DNA of 64,000 nt from Klenkia brasiliensis (GCF_900100695.1 NZ_FNCF01000006.1:248001-312000); one strand, 5' to 3'; counted from the stretch's first letter, positions 35,168 to 44,624 are shown. Numbers and translations: made by a program. Notes: generated by a model not told the origin, from the sequence alone.

Positions 35168-36172
35168 TCAGTCGGGGGAGAAGGAGGGGTCGAACGCGGG
35201 GCCGGCCAGGGCGTCCCGGGCGGCCAGGGCCGCCGCGACGGCCGCGGCGGGGCTGGTGGGCCCGACGACGGCGGACAGGTCGGCCGCCTGGTCGGGGGAG
35301 GCCGGGCCACCGGCGGTGCCGGTGGGGCCGGAGGGGACCGGGGCCGGGGTCAGGGGCAGCCCGGGGAGCGGGGAGGTCGGGGCGACCGGCGCGACGTCGT
35401 CCGTGCCGGAGCCGGCGTCCGCACCGGTGGCGGAGGTCCACCCGGCCGGGGCGTCGGCGGCAGGGGCCTGCGCACCCGGCGCGCCCAGGAGCAGCTCACC
35501 GTCCAGGCCGGCGGACCCGGCCCCGACGGGGGCCGGGGCGAGCACGCCCGTCACCGGGGTGAGCACGCCCGTGACGGGGCCGAGCACGCCGGTCACCGGG
35601 GAGAGCGCATCCACGGCGGGGGTCAGGGAACCGGTGAGCGGTGCCAGGGCCTCCAGAGCCGGGGACAGCGCCTGCAGGGCCGGGGAGGGCGTGCCGGTGA
35701 CGGGCGAGAGGGCACCCACCACGGGGGTGAGCTCGCCGGTCACGGGGGAGAGTGCGCTGGTCAGCGGCACGACGGCGGCCGCGACGGGGTGGGCCGCGGC
35801 GTCGACGGCGGGAGCCGCGACGGCGACGACCGGCGCCGCGACCGCGACCACGGGAGCGGCCACGGGCGCGACCACCGGAGCCGCACCGGCGGCCACGGGC
35901 GCGGCCACCGGCACCACGACCGGCGCGACGACCTGGGTCGCCGACGAGGCGACCGCGGCGGCCCCGCCCTGCACGACCGGCGCGGCGACCTGGGCGACGG
36001 GCGCGGCCACCTGCTGCACGACCCCGCCGAGCAGCGGCGCCGCGGCGGGCTGCTCCGTCGAGGCGGAGGCGGCGGCCTGGCCGGCCAGCCAGAGGCCGGC
36101 GCCCATGCCCGCGACGGCGAGCGTCCGCAGGGCGACCCGGGACAGGCGCGCAGGGCGAGGGGATGCAGACAT
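35168..36172 (-). CDS. Secreted Ala/Pro/Val-rich repeat protein
   Basis: 334 residues. A signal peptide (about residues 1-37, hydrophobic core LRTLAVAGMGAGLWLAG, cut after ASA) is followed by an APVV/VAAPVV-rich stretch (about 50-130) and then about a dozen copies of a short unit such as LSPVTG-x-L or LTPVVGAL (about 135-215). The tail is Pro/Ala/Asp-rich and has no sorting signal or membrane anchor. No Cys occurs in the mature part. ATG 36172 has GGAGGTGAG upstream. Same strand and direction as the chaplin-like gene, so both may be cell-surface partners. Confidence 0.65.
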   Translation of the reverse strand: MSASPRPARLSRVALRTLAVAGMGAGLWLAGQAAASASTEQPAAAPLLGGVVQQVAAPVAQVAAPVVQGGAAAVASSATQVVAPVVVPVAAPVAAGAAPVVAPVAAPVVAVAAPVVAVAAPAVDAAAHPVAAAVVPLTSALSPVTGELTPVVGALSPVTGTPSPALQALSPALEALAPLTGSLTPAVDALSPVTGVLGPVTGVLTPVTGVLAPAPVGAGSAGLDGELLLGAPGAQAPAADAPAGWTSATGADAGSGTDDVAPVAPTSPLPGLPLTPAPVPSGPTGTAGGPASPDQAADLSAVVGPTSPAAAVAAALAARDALAGPAFDPSFSPD

Positions 36173-36333
36173 CCGGCTCACCTCCGCACACGCTTGGTCA
36201 TCGGGCGACCACATCAAGTTACCTAACGGAACGGTGCCGAGCAGGTCCCTCGATCGGCTGGTTCACCGGAACGGACGGTCACGTTCCGTCACGTCGGGAT
36301 GCCGGGCCGGCCCCGGTCGCGTTGGCTCCGGGC

Positions 36334-37344
36334 ATGGACTCCACGCGCACGACCACCGCGATCGCCGCCCTGCGCCCCGGCCCCGTCGAGGCCCCCGACT
36401 CCTTCGCCACCGTCGAGCTCGAGCTGCCCCCGCTCGGCCCGCACGACCTGCTGGTCGACGTCCGGGCGGTGTCGGTCAACCCGGTCGACGTCAAGGTCCG
36501 GGCGTCCTTCGACCCGGCCGAGGCACCCAAGGTGCTCGGCTTCGACGCCTCCGGCGTGGTCGTCGCCGCGGGGCCCGAGGTCACCCGGTTCGCCGTCGGC
36601 GACGAGGTGGTGCACGCCGGCTCCATCGCCCGGCCGGGCACCGACGCCGGCCTGCACGTCGTGGACGAGCGGATCACCGGCCCCAAGCCGGCGACGCTGA
36701 CCCACGCCGAGGCCGCCGCGCTCCCGCTGACCGCGATCACCGCCTGGGAGGTGCTCTTCGACCGGCTCGGGCTCACCGCCGACAGCACCGGCACCCTGCT
36801 CGTGGTCGGCGGCGCCGGCGGGGTCGGCTCGATGGTCACCCAGCTCGCCCGCGCCCGGACCGGCCTCACCGTGGTCGCCACCGCCGCCCGCCCGGAGTCG
36901 CAGCAGTGGGCCACCGCGATGGGCGCGCACCACGTGGTCGACCACGCCGACCTGGTGGCCGCCGTCCGCGCCGTGGCCCCGGACGGCGTCGACCACGTCG
37001 TGAGCGCGTACTCCGAGGGCAACGTCGAGGCCTACGCCGAGCTGCTGCCGCTGCACGGCACCGTCGTCGCCGTCGACGACCCGGTCGGGCTGGACCTGCT
37101 GCCGCTGAAGCCCAAGAGCCAGGGCTGGCTGTGGGAGTTCATGTTCGCCCGCCCGCTGCACCGGCCCGAGGACACCTACCAGCACGACCTGCTCGTCGAG
37201 GTCGCCCGGCTGGTGGACGCCGGCACCCTGCGCACGACGGCGACCACGGTCCTCACCGGCATCACCGAGGAGAACCTGCGCGAGGCGCACCGCCGGGTGG
37301 AGGCCGGCGGCGTCGTCGGCAAGGTGGTGCTCGAGCGCGGGTGA
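36334..37344 (+). CDS. Zinc-independent alcohol dehydrogenase/quinone oxidoreductase (MDR family)
   Basis: 336 residues. N-terminal GroES-like part with VSVNPVDVKVRA and LGFDASGVVVAAG, then the NADPH-binding Rossmann part LLVVGGAGGVGSMVTQLAR. The Cys/His zinc ligands of classic alcohol dehydrogenases are missing, which fits the quinone-oxidoreductase-like branch. Likely reduces a quinone or an alkenal. Single gene, ended by a strong stem-loop. Confidence 0.85.
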   Translation: MDSTRTTTAIAALRPGPVEAPDSFATVELELPPLGPHDLLVDVRAVSVNPVDVKVRASFDPAEAPKVLGFDASGVVVAAGPEVTRFAVGDEVVHAGSIARPGTDAGLHVVDERITGPKPATLTHAEAAALPLTAITAWEVLFDRLGLTADSTGTLLVVGGAGGVGSMVTQLARARTGLTVVATAARPESQQWATAMGAHHVVDHADLVAAVRAVAPDGVDHVVSAYSEGNVEAYAELLPLHGTVVAVDDPVGLDLLPLKPKSQGWLWEFMFARPLHRPEDTYQHDLLVEVARLVDAGTLRTTATTVLTGITEENLREAHRRVEAGGVVGKVVLERG

Positions 37345-37352
37345 CCCGGGCC

Positions 37353-37396
37353 GACGACCCCGGGTGACCCAGCTCTCATCACCCGGGGTGGTCGTC
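37353..37396 (+). terminator. Stem-loop terminator after the oxidoreductase
   Basis: GACGACCCCGGGTGA (37353-37367) pairs with TCACCCGGGGTGGTCGTC (37379-37396), with a small bulge, across an 11-nt loop. Confidence 0.7.
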
Positions 37397-37494
37397 CCCT
37401 CGCCGACGTCACCCGATCGTGGAGGCCCTTCCCCCGGCTCCTGACCTCTCGTTACGTTGCGTCACGCCTGATGGACCGCGTGACGAGGAGACCG

Positions 37495-37995
37495 ATGGAC
37501 CCCCAGCCCGACCGCACGATCCCGGTGGTCACCGGGACCGGGACCGGCAGCACGGAGCTCTCGGCCTTCGACGCCGCGCTGCGCGACGCAGGTGTCGCCA
37601 ACTTCAACCTCGTCCGGTTGTCCTCGGTCGTCCCGCCGCGCACGTCGGTGGACACCGAGGGCACCCACCCGGTCCCGGCCGGCGCGTGGGGCGACCGGCT
37701 CTACTGCGTCTACGCCGAGCAGCGCGCCTCGGTGCCGGGGGAGCAGGCCTGGGCCGGCATCGGCTGGGTCCAGCGGGTCGACGGCGAGGGCGGGCTGTTC
37801 GTCGAGCACGAGGGCGACTCCGAGGAGATCGTCGCCAAGCTGATCGACCTGAGCCTGGCAGACCTCGTGGCCGGGCGGCCCGAGTCCTTCGGCCCGGTGC
37901 AGCAGGTGCGCACCGGGGTGACCTGCACGGAGGAACCGGTCTGCGCACTCGTCGTGGCCGCGTACGAGACGGCCGGCTGGGAGTTCGCCCGGTGA
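37495..37995 (+). CDS. pdaD: Pyruvoyl-dependent arginine decarboxylase
   Basis: 166 residues, matching the archaeal/chlamydial-type enzyme. ELSAFDAALRDAGVANFNLV leads into RLSSVVPP; cleavage between Ser43 and Ser44 would make the pyruvoyl group on Ser44. It converts arginine to agmatine and CO2, the first step to polyamines. ATG 37495 has GAGGAG upstream. The stop overlaps the next gene by GTGA, so the pair acts together. This family is less common in actinobacteria than PLP-type decarboxylases. Confidence 0.85.
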   Translation: MDPQPDRTIPVVTGTGTGSTELSAFDAALRDAGVANFNLVRLSSVVPPRTSVDTEGTHPVPAGAWGDRLYCVYAEQRASVPGEQAWAGIGWVQRVDGEGGLFVEHEGDSEEIVAKLIDLSLADLVAGRPESFGPVQQVRTGVTCTEEPVCALVVAAYETAGWEFAR

Positions 37996-38543
37996 GGGTC
38001 GAGCGGCTGCAGACCGTCCCGACCGAGCTGGTCGACGGCTTCTACGTGCTCTACACCGCGGCGTTCGAGCCGCTGCGGGTGCTCGCGGCGGCCCGGCACG
38101 TGCTGACCGCCGAGGAGTTCGCCGAGGAGATGGCCGACGAGCGGATCGACAAGTACGTGGCCTTCGACGAGACCGGCGCGGCGGTCGGGCTCACCACCTT
38201 CACCGGTGACTTGTCGTCGGTGCCGTGGATCGAGCCCGCCTACTTCGCCGCCCGGCACCCCGAGCACGCGCAGCGCGACGCGATCTTCTACCTCGGGTTC
38301 ACCCTGACCGACCCGCGCGCCCGCCGCGGCCGGGTGTTCCGGGCGACCCTGCAGCCGATCATCGACCGCATGGTGGCCGCCCGGGGCGTCGTCGCCTTCG
38401 ACATCTGCGCCCACAACGACACCGTGCAGCACCTCTCCCGGGGCATCGAGCGCGCGATCGGCGCCGCGTGCGACAGCACGATGCGCGCCCCCGACGTGCA
38501 GACCTACTACGAGATGGTCGTGCACGGCCCCAAGGCCGCCTGA
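37992..38543 (+). CDS. Acetyltransferase-like protein coupled to arginine decarboxylase
   Basis: 183 residues. Features point weakly to a GNAT fold: an N-terminal FYVLYTAAFEPLRVLAA, a middle strand KYVAFDETGAAVGLTTF, and a later helix after RARRGRVFRATLQPIIDRMV that could bind acetyl-CoA, followed by VVAFDICAHND. The classical R/Q-x-x-G-x-G/A loop is not clear. The 4-bp overlap with pdaD suggests action on arginine, agmatine or a linked polyamine, which is inference. A perfect terminator follows. Confidence 0.6.
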   Translation: MRVERLQTVPTELVDGFYVLYTAAFEPLRVLAAARHVLTAEEFAEEMADERIDKYVAFDETGAAVGLTTFTGDLSSVPWIEPAYFAARHPEHAQRDAIFYLGFTLTDPRARRGRVFRATLQPIIDRMVAARGVVAFDICAHNDTVQHLSRGIERAIGAACDSTMRAPDVQTYYEMVVHGPKAA

Positions 38544-38546
38544 GCC

Positions 38547-38596
38547 CGGCACGGATCCTGGGCAGTCCCCGACGGGGACGCCCAGGAGCCGTGCCG
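38547..38596. terminator. Long stem-loop between convergent genes
   Basis: CGGCACGG pairs with CCGTGCCG, inside it TCCTGGGC with GCCCAGGA, and GTCCCC with GGGGAC at the tip. It probably stops both the pdaD operon and the convergent cfa operon. Confidence 0.85.
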
Positions 38597-38608
38597 AGCC
38601 GGCCGGGA

Positions 38609-39892
38609 TCAGGCGGGGAAGGGGTTCCTGGCCAGGCCGAGCTGGCTGACGCCCAGGTAGCCCGAGCGGAAGCCGGCCTCGCAGTAGGCCAGGTAGAACT
38701 CCCACATCCGGCGGAACGTGCCGTCGAAGGCGCCGTCCAGGGTCGGCCAGGCGTCCAGGAACCGGTCGCGCCACAGGTGCAGGGTGTGCGCGTAGTGCGG
38801 GCCCAGGTCGCGGCGCTCGACCACCGACAGGCTGGTGTGCGCGGACAGGTTGTCCTCGATGGAGCGGATCGAGGGGATGATCCCGCCGGGGAAGACGTAC
38901 TTGTGGATCCAGGTGTAGCTGCGCCGGGTGGCCATCATCCGGTCGTGCGGCATGGTGATCGACTGCAGGCCGACCCGGCCGCCGGGGGCCAGCAGGGTGT
39001 CCAGCGCGGTGAAGTAGGTGGCCCAGAACTTCTCGCCGACCGCCTCGATCATCTCCACCGAGACGACGGCGTCGTACTGGCCGCGGGCGTCGCGGTAGTC
39101 GCACAGCTGGACGTCGACGAGGTGGTCCACGCCCGCCTCGGCGGCGCGCTCGCGGGCCAGGGACTGCTGCTCGGAGGACAGGGTCAGCGTGGTGACCCGG
39201 GCGCCGCGCTGCGCGGCCCGGATGGCCAGCCCGCCCCAGCCCGACCCGATCTCCAGCACGTGCATGCCCTCGCCCACCCGGGCCAGGTCCAGCACGCCGT
39301 CGATCTTGCGCCGCTGGGCGTCCTCGAAGGAGTCGCCGGGCTCGAACCAGGCCGACGAGTAGCTCATCGTCTCGTCGAGGAAGGCCTCGAAGAGCTGGTT
39401 GGACAGGTCGTAGTGCCGGCTGATGTTGTGCCGGCTGTTCTCCTTGGTGTTCTCCTCGCCGATCGGCTGGGTGCGCTCGACCAGGTGGCGCAGCCGCTGG
39501 AACGCCGGGTGGACCAGCGAGGACATCCGCGCGGCGAACGGGGCGAGCAGGTCGGCCAGGTCGGTGCCCGGCCCCGTCGTCCAGTCGCCGGTCATGTAGG
39601 CCTCGCCGAAGCCGATCTTGGCGTCGGCGCCGAGCCGGTGGAAGACGTTGGCCGGGTGCACCAGGCGCATGACCGGCGCCTCCCGGTCACCGGCGCCCAG
39701 CACCGTGCCGTCGGGGAACTCCACCCGCACCGGCAGGGTCGACACCGCGTGCCGGAACAACCGCTCGGCGACCGCCGCGCGCAGGGGCGAGCGGGGTGCG
39801 GTCGCCAGTCCCGGCCAGTGCGCCTCGTCGGGCCGGGGCACCGGGAAGCGGGCGTCCGGGGACCGGCTCGGGTTGTGGTGCACCGTGGTCAT
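38609..39892 (-). CDS. Cyclopropane-fatty-acyl-phospholipid synthase family methyltransferase
   Basis: 427 residues. SAM site VLEIGSGWGGLAIRAA near residue 195, before it the family marker NISRHYDLSNQLFEAFLD and MSYSSAWFE, and later VSVEMIEAVGEKFW and YVFPGGIIPS. It should transfer a methylene or methyl group from SAM to a fatty-acid double bond in membrane lipids. It is the third gene of an operon with a FAD oxidoreductase and a DUF1365 protein; in other bacteria such sets make modified (methyl-branched or furan) fatty acids. ATGA overlap with the upstream gene. Confidence 0.88.
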   Translation of the reverse strand: MTTVHHNPSRSPDARFPVPRPDEAHWPGLATAPRSPLRAAVAERLFRHAVSTLPVRVEFPDGTVLGAGDREAPVMRLVHPANVFHRLGADAKIGFGEAYMTGDWTTGPGTDLADLLAPFAARMSSLVHPAFQRLRHLVERTQPIGEENTKENSRHNISRHYDLSNQLFEAFLDETMSYSSAWFEPGDSFEDAQRRKIDGVLDLARVGEGMHVLEIGSGWGGLAIRAAQRGARVTTLTLSSEQQSLARERAAEAGVDHLVDVQLCDYRDARGQYDAVVSVEMIEAVGEKFWATYFTALDTLLAPGGRVGLQSITMPHDRMMATRRSYTWIHKYVFPGGIIPSIRSIEDNLSAHTSLSVVERRDLGPHYAHTLHLWRDRFLDAWPTLDGAFDGTFRRMWEFYLAYCEAGFRSGYLGVSQLGLARNPFPA

Positions 39893-40701
39893 GACCTGTC
39901 CTCGATCGTGTCCGGGAACTTCTGCCGGGGAGTGTTCGTACCGACCCCCGGAAGCGGATCGTGCGCCGGCCTGGGGACGACCGGCAACCTGCGCGCCCAG
40001 AGCCGGATGCCCTGCCACCGGATGAGCGCGGCCACCCACAGGCTCATGAGCGGCCAGCGCAGGATCGTACGGACGACGGCCCCGGTGCCCGCGGCGCGTG
40101 CCCGCCCCCGCAGGGTGGCCACGAACGGCGTGCGGCCGCCGACCTGCAGCGCCATCGTCACGTGCAGCTGCTCACCGGGCCCGGAGAACCGCATGAGGTA
40201 CCGGCCGTCGACGGTGTTGAACGGGGAGACGTAGAAGTCCTTCTCCGCCTCGGCCCGGCCGGCGTCGTCGGGGTGCAGCAGGTAGGCGTGCCGCTCCCCG
40301 TAGGTGTTGTGCACCTCGGCGACGATGCAGGCCAGCGACCCGTCGGCCCGGTAGCACCAGTGCGTGGACAGCGGGTTGAACACGTGCGGGCCGCTGCGGG
40401 CGTTGGCCATCATCACCACGCGGGCGACGTCGTCCACGCCGTGCAGCGCGGCGAACCGCACCACGTTCTCCTTGATCGACGCGGCGGGGTCACCCAGGTG
40501 GTCGGCCGCGTCGAACCGGGCCGCCCAGCGCAGGCCGCGCGGCAGCCGGGGCAGGTCGTCGAGGTCGACCAGCCACAGGTAGCCGCCGTAGGAGAAGGCG
40601 TTCTCCAGCGGGTGCGACCGCCGGTGCCCGACCCGGACGTCGTAGAGCGCGGGCAGCGTGGTCGGCGCCCAGTCCACGAGCCCGGGCCGGACGGCGGTCA
40701 C
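39889..40701 (-). CDS. DUF1365 family protein
   Basis: 270 residues. The start LPALYDVRVGHRRSHPLENAFSY is in the family manner, followed by ENVVRFAALHGVDDVARVVMMAN, FNPLSTHWCYRADG and NTYGERHAYLL, all DUF1365 hallmarks. No enzymatic activity is known to me; it nearly always sits between a FAD oxidoreductase and a Cfa-like methyltransferase, as here. GTG 40701 overlaps the upstream stop. Confidence 0.87.
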   Translation of the reverse strand: MTAVRPGLVDWAPTTLPALYDVRVGHRRSHPLENAFSYGGYLWLVDLDDLPRLPRGLRWAARFDAADHLGDPAASIKENVVRFAALHGVDDVARVVMMANARSGPHVFNPLSTHWCYRADGSLACIVAEVHNTYGERHAYLLHPDDAGRAEAEKDFYVSPFNTVDGRYLMRFSGPGEQLHVTMALQVGGRTPFVATLRGRARAAGTGAVVRTILRWPLMSLWVAALIRWQGIRLWARRLPVVPRPAHDPLPGVGTNTPRQKFPDTIEDRS

Positions 40702-42008
40702 CAGCCGCTGCCGAGGGACTCCGCGGCGCGCACGCCCGACGCGCAGCCGTCCTCGTGGAAGCCCCAGCCGTGGTAGGCGCCGGCGAACGCCGTCCGGCCG
40801 GTGTTCAGCTCGGGCAGCCGGCGCTGGGCGGCGACCGAGGTCGGCGTGTACTCCGGGTGGTCGTAGACCATCCGGCGCAGCACGGTCGAGGGGTCGATGC
40901 GGTCGGTGGCGTTGAGCGAGACCAGGTAGTCGACCGGCTCGTCGACGTCGTGCAGCTTGTTCATCCAGTAGGTGACCTGCACCGACGTCGTGTCCACCGC
41001 GCAGCCGGGCATCCGGTAGTTCCACGACGACCGGGCCTGGGCCGCCACCGGCATGATCGAGGAGTCGGTGTGCAGCAGGGTCTCGTTGCGGGAGTAGCTG
41101 AACGCGCCGAGCACCGCCCGCTCGTCCTCGGTCGGGTCGGCCAGCAGGGCCAGCGCCTGGTCGGGGTGGGTGGCGACCACGACCACGTCCGCGGCGTGCC
41201 GCTCGCCGTCGGCGTCCACCAGCTCGACGCCGTCCACGTGCCGGGTGAGCGCGGTGATGCCGGTGCCGGTCTGCACGCTGGTCAGCCCCTTGGCGGCCTT
41301 CTCCACGTAGGCGCGGGAGCCGCCGGTGACCGTCCGCCACTGCGGGGACCCGCTCACCGAGAGCATCCCGTGGTGGGCCAGGAAACGGAACAGGTACAGC
41401 GCCGGGTACTGCAGCGAGGTGCCCGTGCCCGAGGACCACACGCAGGACACCACCGGCACCATGAAGTGCCGCACGAAGTAGTCCGAGTACCCGCCGAGGG
41501 TCAGGAACGCGCCCAGGGTCAGCCCGTCGAGGTCACCGGTGCCCCCGGCGCCGCGCTCGTGGTCGGCCCCGGCGAGGTCCACCAGCCGCTGGGCCTGGCG
41601 GTGGAACTTCTTCACCTCGACCAGCATCCGCAGGTAGGCCGGGTTGGCCAGCTGCTTGCGCTGGGCGAACACGCCGGGCAGGCCGCGGGCGCCGGCGTAC
41701 TCCAGCCCGCAGCCCTCGCAGACGATCGACATGCTCATCTCGGTGGGCTGGGTGGCCACCCCGAGCTCGCGGAAGAGCCGCAGCAGGTTGGGGTAGGTGC
41801 GCTCGTTGTGCACGATGAACCCGGTGTCGATCGGGATGACCCGGTCGTCGGGGGTCTCCACGTCGTGGGTGTGCGCGTGCCCGCCGAGACGACCGTCGGT
41901 CTCGAAGAGCGTGACGTCGTGGGTGCGCTGCAGCAGGTGCGCGGCGGTGAGCCCGGAGACCCCGGATCCCACGACGGCGGCGGTCGGTCGGTTGTGCACG
42001 GCGGACAT
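40698..42008 (-). CDS. FAD-dependent oxidoreductase (NAD(P)-binding Rossmann)
   Basis: 436 residues. AAVVGSGVSGLTAAHLLQ and FETDGRLGGHAHT are the ADP-binding betaalphabeta unit and the GG doublet of amine-oxidase/desaturase-like flavoproteins; PIDTGFIVHNERTYPNL follows. The C-terminal FAD contact is AGAYHGWGFHEDGCASG. In the operon it could oxidise the lipid made by the Cfa-like enzyme, or supply its unsaturated substrate. ATG 42008 has GGAGAAG upstream. First gene of the three-gene operon. Confidence 0.87.
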   Translation of the reverse strand: MSAVHNRPTAAVVGSGVSGLTAAHLLQRTHDVTLFETDGRLGGHAHTHDVETPDDRVIPIDTGFIVHNERTYPNLLRLFRELGVATQPTEMSMSIVCEGCGLEYAGARGLPGVFAQRKQLANPAYLRMLVEVKKFHRQAQRLVDLAGADHERGAGGTGDLDGLTLGAFLTLGGYSDYFVRHFMVPVVSCVWSSGTGTSLQYPALYLFRFLAHHGMLSVSGSPQWRTVTGGSRAYVEKAAKGLTSVQTGTGITALTRHVDGVELVDADGERHAADVVVVATHPDQALALLADPTEDERAVLGAFSYSRNETLLHTDSSIMPVAAQARSSWNYRMPGCAVDTTSVQVTYWMNKLHDVDEPVDYLVSLNATDRIDPSTVLRRMVYDHPEYTPTSVAAQRRLPELNTGRTAFAGAYHGWGFHEDGCASGVRAAESLGSGW

Positions 42009-42056
42009 CTTCTTCTCCTCGGCAGTCGGGGAGCCCCCCGGTACCGCTGAGAAGGG

Positions 42057-42752
42057 TCACAGCGGAACGGCGAGGCCCTCCGGGCTGGGCTGCTGGAGAG
42101 CGTTCGCGACGTCGGCGCGCATCGGTTCGAGGCCGGTGCCGGCCAGCACCACGTCGCGGGCGAAGCCGTGCCAGGTGTGGGCCCGGCGGAGCATCGAGTG
42201 CCCGCCCGGCAGGGTGAACCGGGCGACCCGCGCCCCGGCCCGGCGCGCGCGGACGGCGAAGTCGGCCGAGAGCTTGGCCGGCACCCACCGGTCGCCCCGG
42301 CCGTGCAGGATCGCCACCGTCTGCCCGCGCAGCTGCATCACCGGCTCGCCGGGCGGGGTCCAGGGGGCCAGCGCGCAGACCGCGGTCACCTGGGGGTCGC
42401 CGCCGGCCTTGAGCGCGGCCCGCCCGCCCATCGAGTGCCCGACCAGCACCACCGGGACGTCGCGGCCGTGCTCGGCGCGCAGCTGCTCGATCGCCCACTG
42501 CACGTCCTTGTAGGCGTCGGCGGCCTCGCCGTTCCAGCCGGCGACCCGGTAGCGCACCAGCGCCGTCTCGACGCCGCGGCCGGCGAGCTCGTCGCGGACG
42601 AACCGCTCGAAGGCGCGCATCCGCACCAGGGACAGGGCACGGTCCTTGGGCGGCGCCTGGCTCGCGGCGGTGCCGCCGTGGCAGAACAGCGCCACACCGC
42701 GGGTCTCGCCGTCGACGGGCTGACGCTCGAGCTGGGGATCGGTCACCTGCAC
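42057..42752 (-). CDS. Alpha/beta hydrolase
   Basis: 231 residues. The nucleophile elbow is GHSMGG near residue 104, the acid is in HGRGDRWV and the His in LPGGHSMLRR near the end. The N terminus GVALFCHGGT gives the oxyanion loop. It resembles small serine hydrolases/dienelactone-hydrolase-like esterases. GTG 42752 is the likely start; GTG 42746 is also possible. It lies 48 bp upstream of the FAD operon on the same strand and may be cotranscribed. Confidence 0.78.
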   Translation of the reverse strand: MQVTDPQLERQPVDGETRGVALFCHGGTAASQAPPKDRALSLVRMRAFERFVRDELAGRGVETALVRYRVAGWNGEAADAYKDVQWAIEQLRAEHGRDVPVVLVGHSMGGRAALKAGGDPQVTAVCALAPWTPPGEPVMQLRGQTVAILHGRGDRWVPAKLSADFAVRARRAGARVARFTLPGGHSMLRRAHTWHGFARDVVLAGTGLEPMRADVANALQQPSPEGLAVPL

Positions 42753-42842
42753 CGTTCGATCGTGGGCCGTGTCCGGTTCGACCGCACCCCAAGGGGTGAT
42801 CCGGCGCGGTGGGGTCTGCACTCCGGACGATGTGGTGCCGAG

Positions 42843-44624
42843 ATGCAGCCCATGACCTCGTGGCTCGCCGGCTGGCGCACCGGCTCGTCGCTGGCCGCCC
42901 CGGAGTGGGAGGCGCGGCACCGGTGGATCACCCGTGCCGCGCTCGCGCAGGCGGTGTGCCTGGCCCTGCTGACCGGCGCGCTCGACCACGGGCGCGGTGC
43001 CGCGGGCCTGGTCCTGCTGGCCACCGGCCTGCCGGCGGCGCTGGCCACCCGGGCCACCTGGCCCAGCCGGCTGCGCACCGTGCTGGCCACGCTGTCCCTC
43101 ACCACCGGTGCGGCGCTGCTGGTGCCGGTCACCGGCCAGGGGGAGTCCTTCAGCTGGATGCTGCTGGCCATCGCCGCCTGCGCGCTCTACCAGGACTGGG
43201 CCATCGTGCCCACCGCGGTCGTCGTCGCCGTCGTCGACTTCGCGATCGTCGTCTTCGGGCCCGCCGAGCTCGACCTTTACGACCTGCTGCCGGTCGTGGC
43301 CACCCTGCTGGTCTGCCTGGTGCACCACCGCACCTGGCAGCTGGCCGAGGACACCGCCCGCACCGACCCGCTCACCGGCCTGGGCAACCGGCGCCGGCTG
43401 GCCGAGGCCACCGGCCGGATGCTCCGTGCGGGCGGGCCGCTGAGCGTGCTGTTCTGCGACCTGGACGGCTTCAAGGGCGTCAACGACAGCCGAGGCCACC
43501 ACTTCGGCGACCAGCTGCTGGCCGAGGTGGCCGGCCGGCTGGGTGCCGGGGTGCGCAGCGGCGACCTGGTGGTGCGCCTGGGCGGTGACGAGTTCGCCGT
43601 CCTGGTCCCCGGGCCGGCCGTGCACGCCGCGGACGTCGCCCGCCGGCTGCAGACCGCGATGCGCGTGCCCGTGCAGCTGACCGGCCGCCCGGTCACCGTC
43701 ACCGCCAGCATCGGGGTGGCGACCACGGCCACGGCCACCGGCCGGGACGCCGAGGAGCTGCTGCGCAACGCCGACGTCGCGATGTACCAGGCCAAGGCGA
43801 CCGGCCGGAACCGCGTGGTCACCTTCGCGCCCGGGATGGCCGAGGCCGTGCTGGACCGGGTCGAGCTGGCCGAGGACCTCACCGCCGCGATGGCCGCCGG
43901 CGACCAGCTGTCCCTGCACTACCAGCCGGTCGTGACCCTGCCCGACGGCCGGGTGCACGGCCACGAGGCACTGCTGCGCTGGCGGCACCCCACCCGGGGG
44001 CCGGTGCCGCCGCTGAAGTTCGTGCCCATCGCCGAGCAGACCGGCGCCATCGGCGCGCTGGGCGCGTGGGTGCTGCACCGCGCGGTGGCCGACGCCGCCG
44101 CCGGGCTGGCCGACGGGTCGGGCCCGAGCCGGGTCGCGGTGAACGTCTCGGCGGTGCAGCTGGCCGACGAGGGCTTCGTGGACGTCGTCGCGGCGGCCCT
44201 GGCGGCGAGCGGGTTGCCGGCGCACCTGCTGGTCCTGGAGGTCACCGAGAGCGTGCTGGCCGACGACGTGGACGCCGTCTGCGCCCGCCTGCAGGCCGTC
44301 CGGGACCTCGGCGTCCGGATCGCCATCGACGACTTCGGGACCGGCTACTCCAGCTTGTCCTACCTGCGCCGGCTCCCGGTCGACATCGTCAAGATCGACC
44401 GCAGCTTCGTCACCGACCTGGCCCGGGGCGGCTCGGCGACCACCCTGGTCGCCTCCATCCTCGAGCTGGCCCGCAGCCTGTCGCTGGACGTCGTCGCCGA
44501 GGGCGTGGAGACCCCGGTGCAGCAGGTGGCGCTGGCCGAGCTGGGCTGCTCGTTCGCGCAGGGCTACCTGTTCGGCCGGCCCGCGCCGCTGGACACCGCA
44601 GCGAGGGCCCTCCAGCTGGACTGA
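42843..44624 (+). CDS. Membrane GGDEF-EAL protein
   Basis: 593 residues. Five to six membrane helices fill residues 30-170. [21 protein letters not shown] to [13 protein letters not shown], intact. [67 protein letters not shown], intact. No obvious sensory domain besides the membrane part. It is divergent from the hydrolase gene. ATG 42843 or 42852 may be used. Confidence 0.87.
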   Translation: MQPMTSWLAGWRTGSSLAAPEWEARHRWITRAALAQAVCLALLTGALDHGRGAAGLVLLATGLPAALATRATWPSRLRTVLATLSLTTGAALLVPVTGQGESFSWMLLAIAACALYQDWAIVPTAVVVAVVDFAIVVFGPAELDLYDLLPVVATLLVCLVHHRTWQLAEDTARTDPLTGLGNRRRLAEATGRMLRAGGPLSVLFCDLDGFKGVNDSRGHHFGDQLLAEVAGRLGAGVRSGDLVVRLGGDEFAVLVPGPAVHAADVARRLQTAMRVPVQLTGRPVTVTASIGVATTATATGRDAEELLRNADVAMYQAKATGRNRVVTFAPGMAEAVLDRVELAEDLTAAMAAGDQLSLHYQPVVTLPDGRVHGHEALLRWRHPTRGPVPPLKFVPIAEQTGAIGALGAWVLHRAVADAAAGLADGSGPSRVAVNVSAVQLADEGFVDVVAAALAASGLPAHLLVLEVTESVLADDVDAVCARLQAVRDLGVRIAIDDFGTGYSSLSYLRRLPVDIVKIDRSFVTDLARGGSATTLVASILELARSLSLDVVAEGVETPVQQVALAELGCSFAQGYLFGRPAPLDTAARALQLD

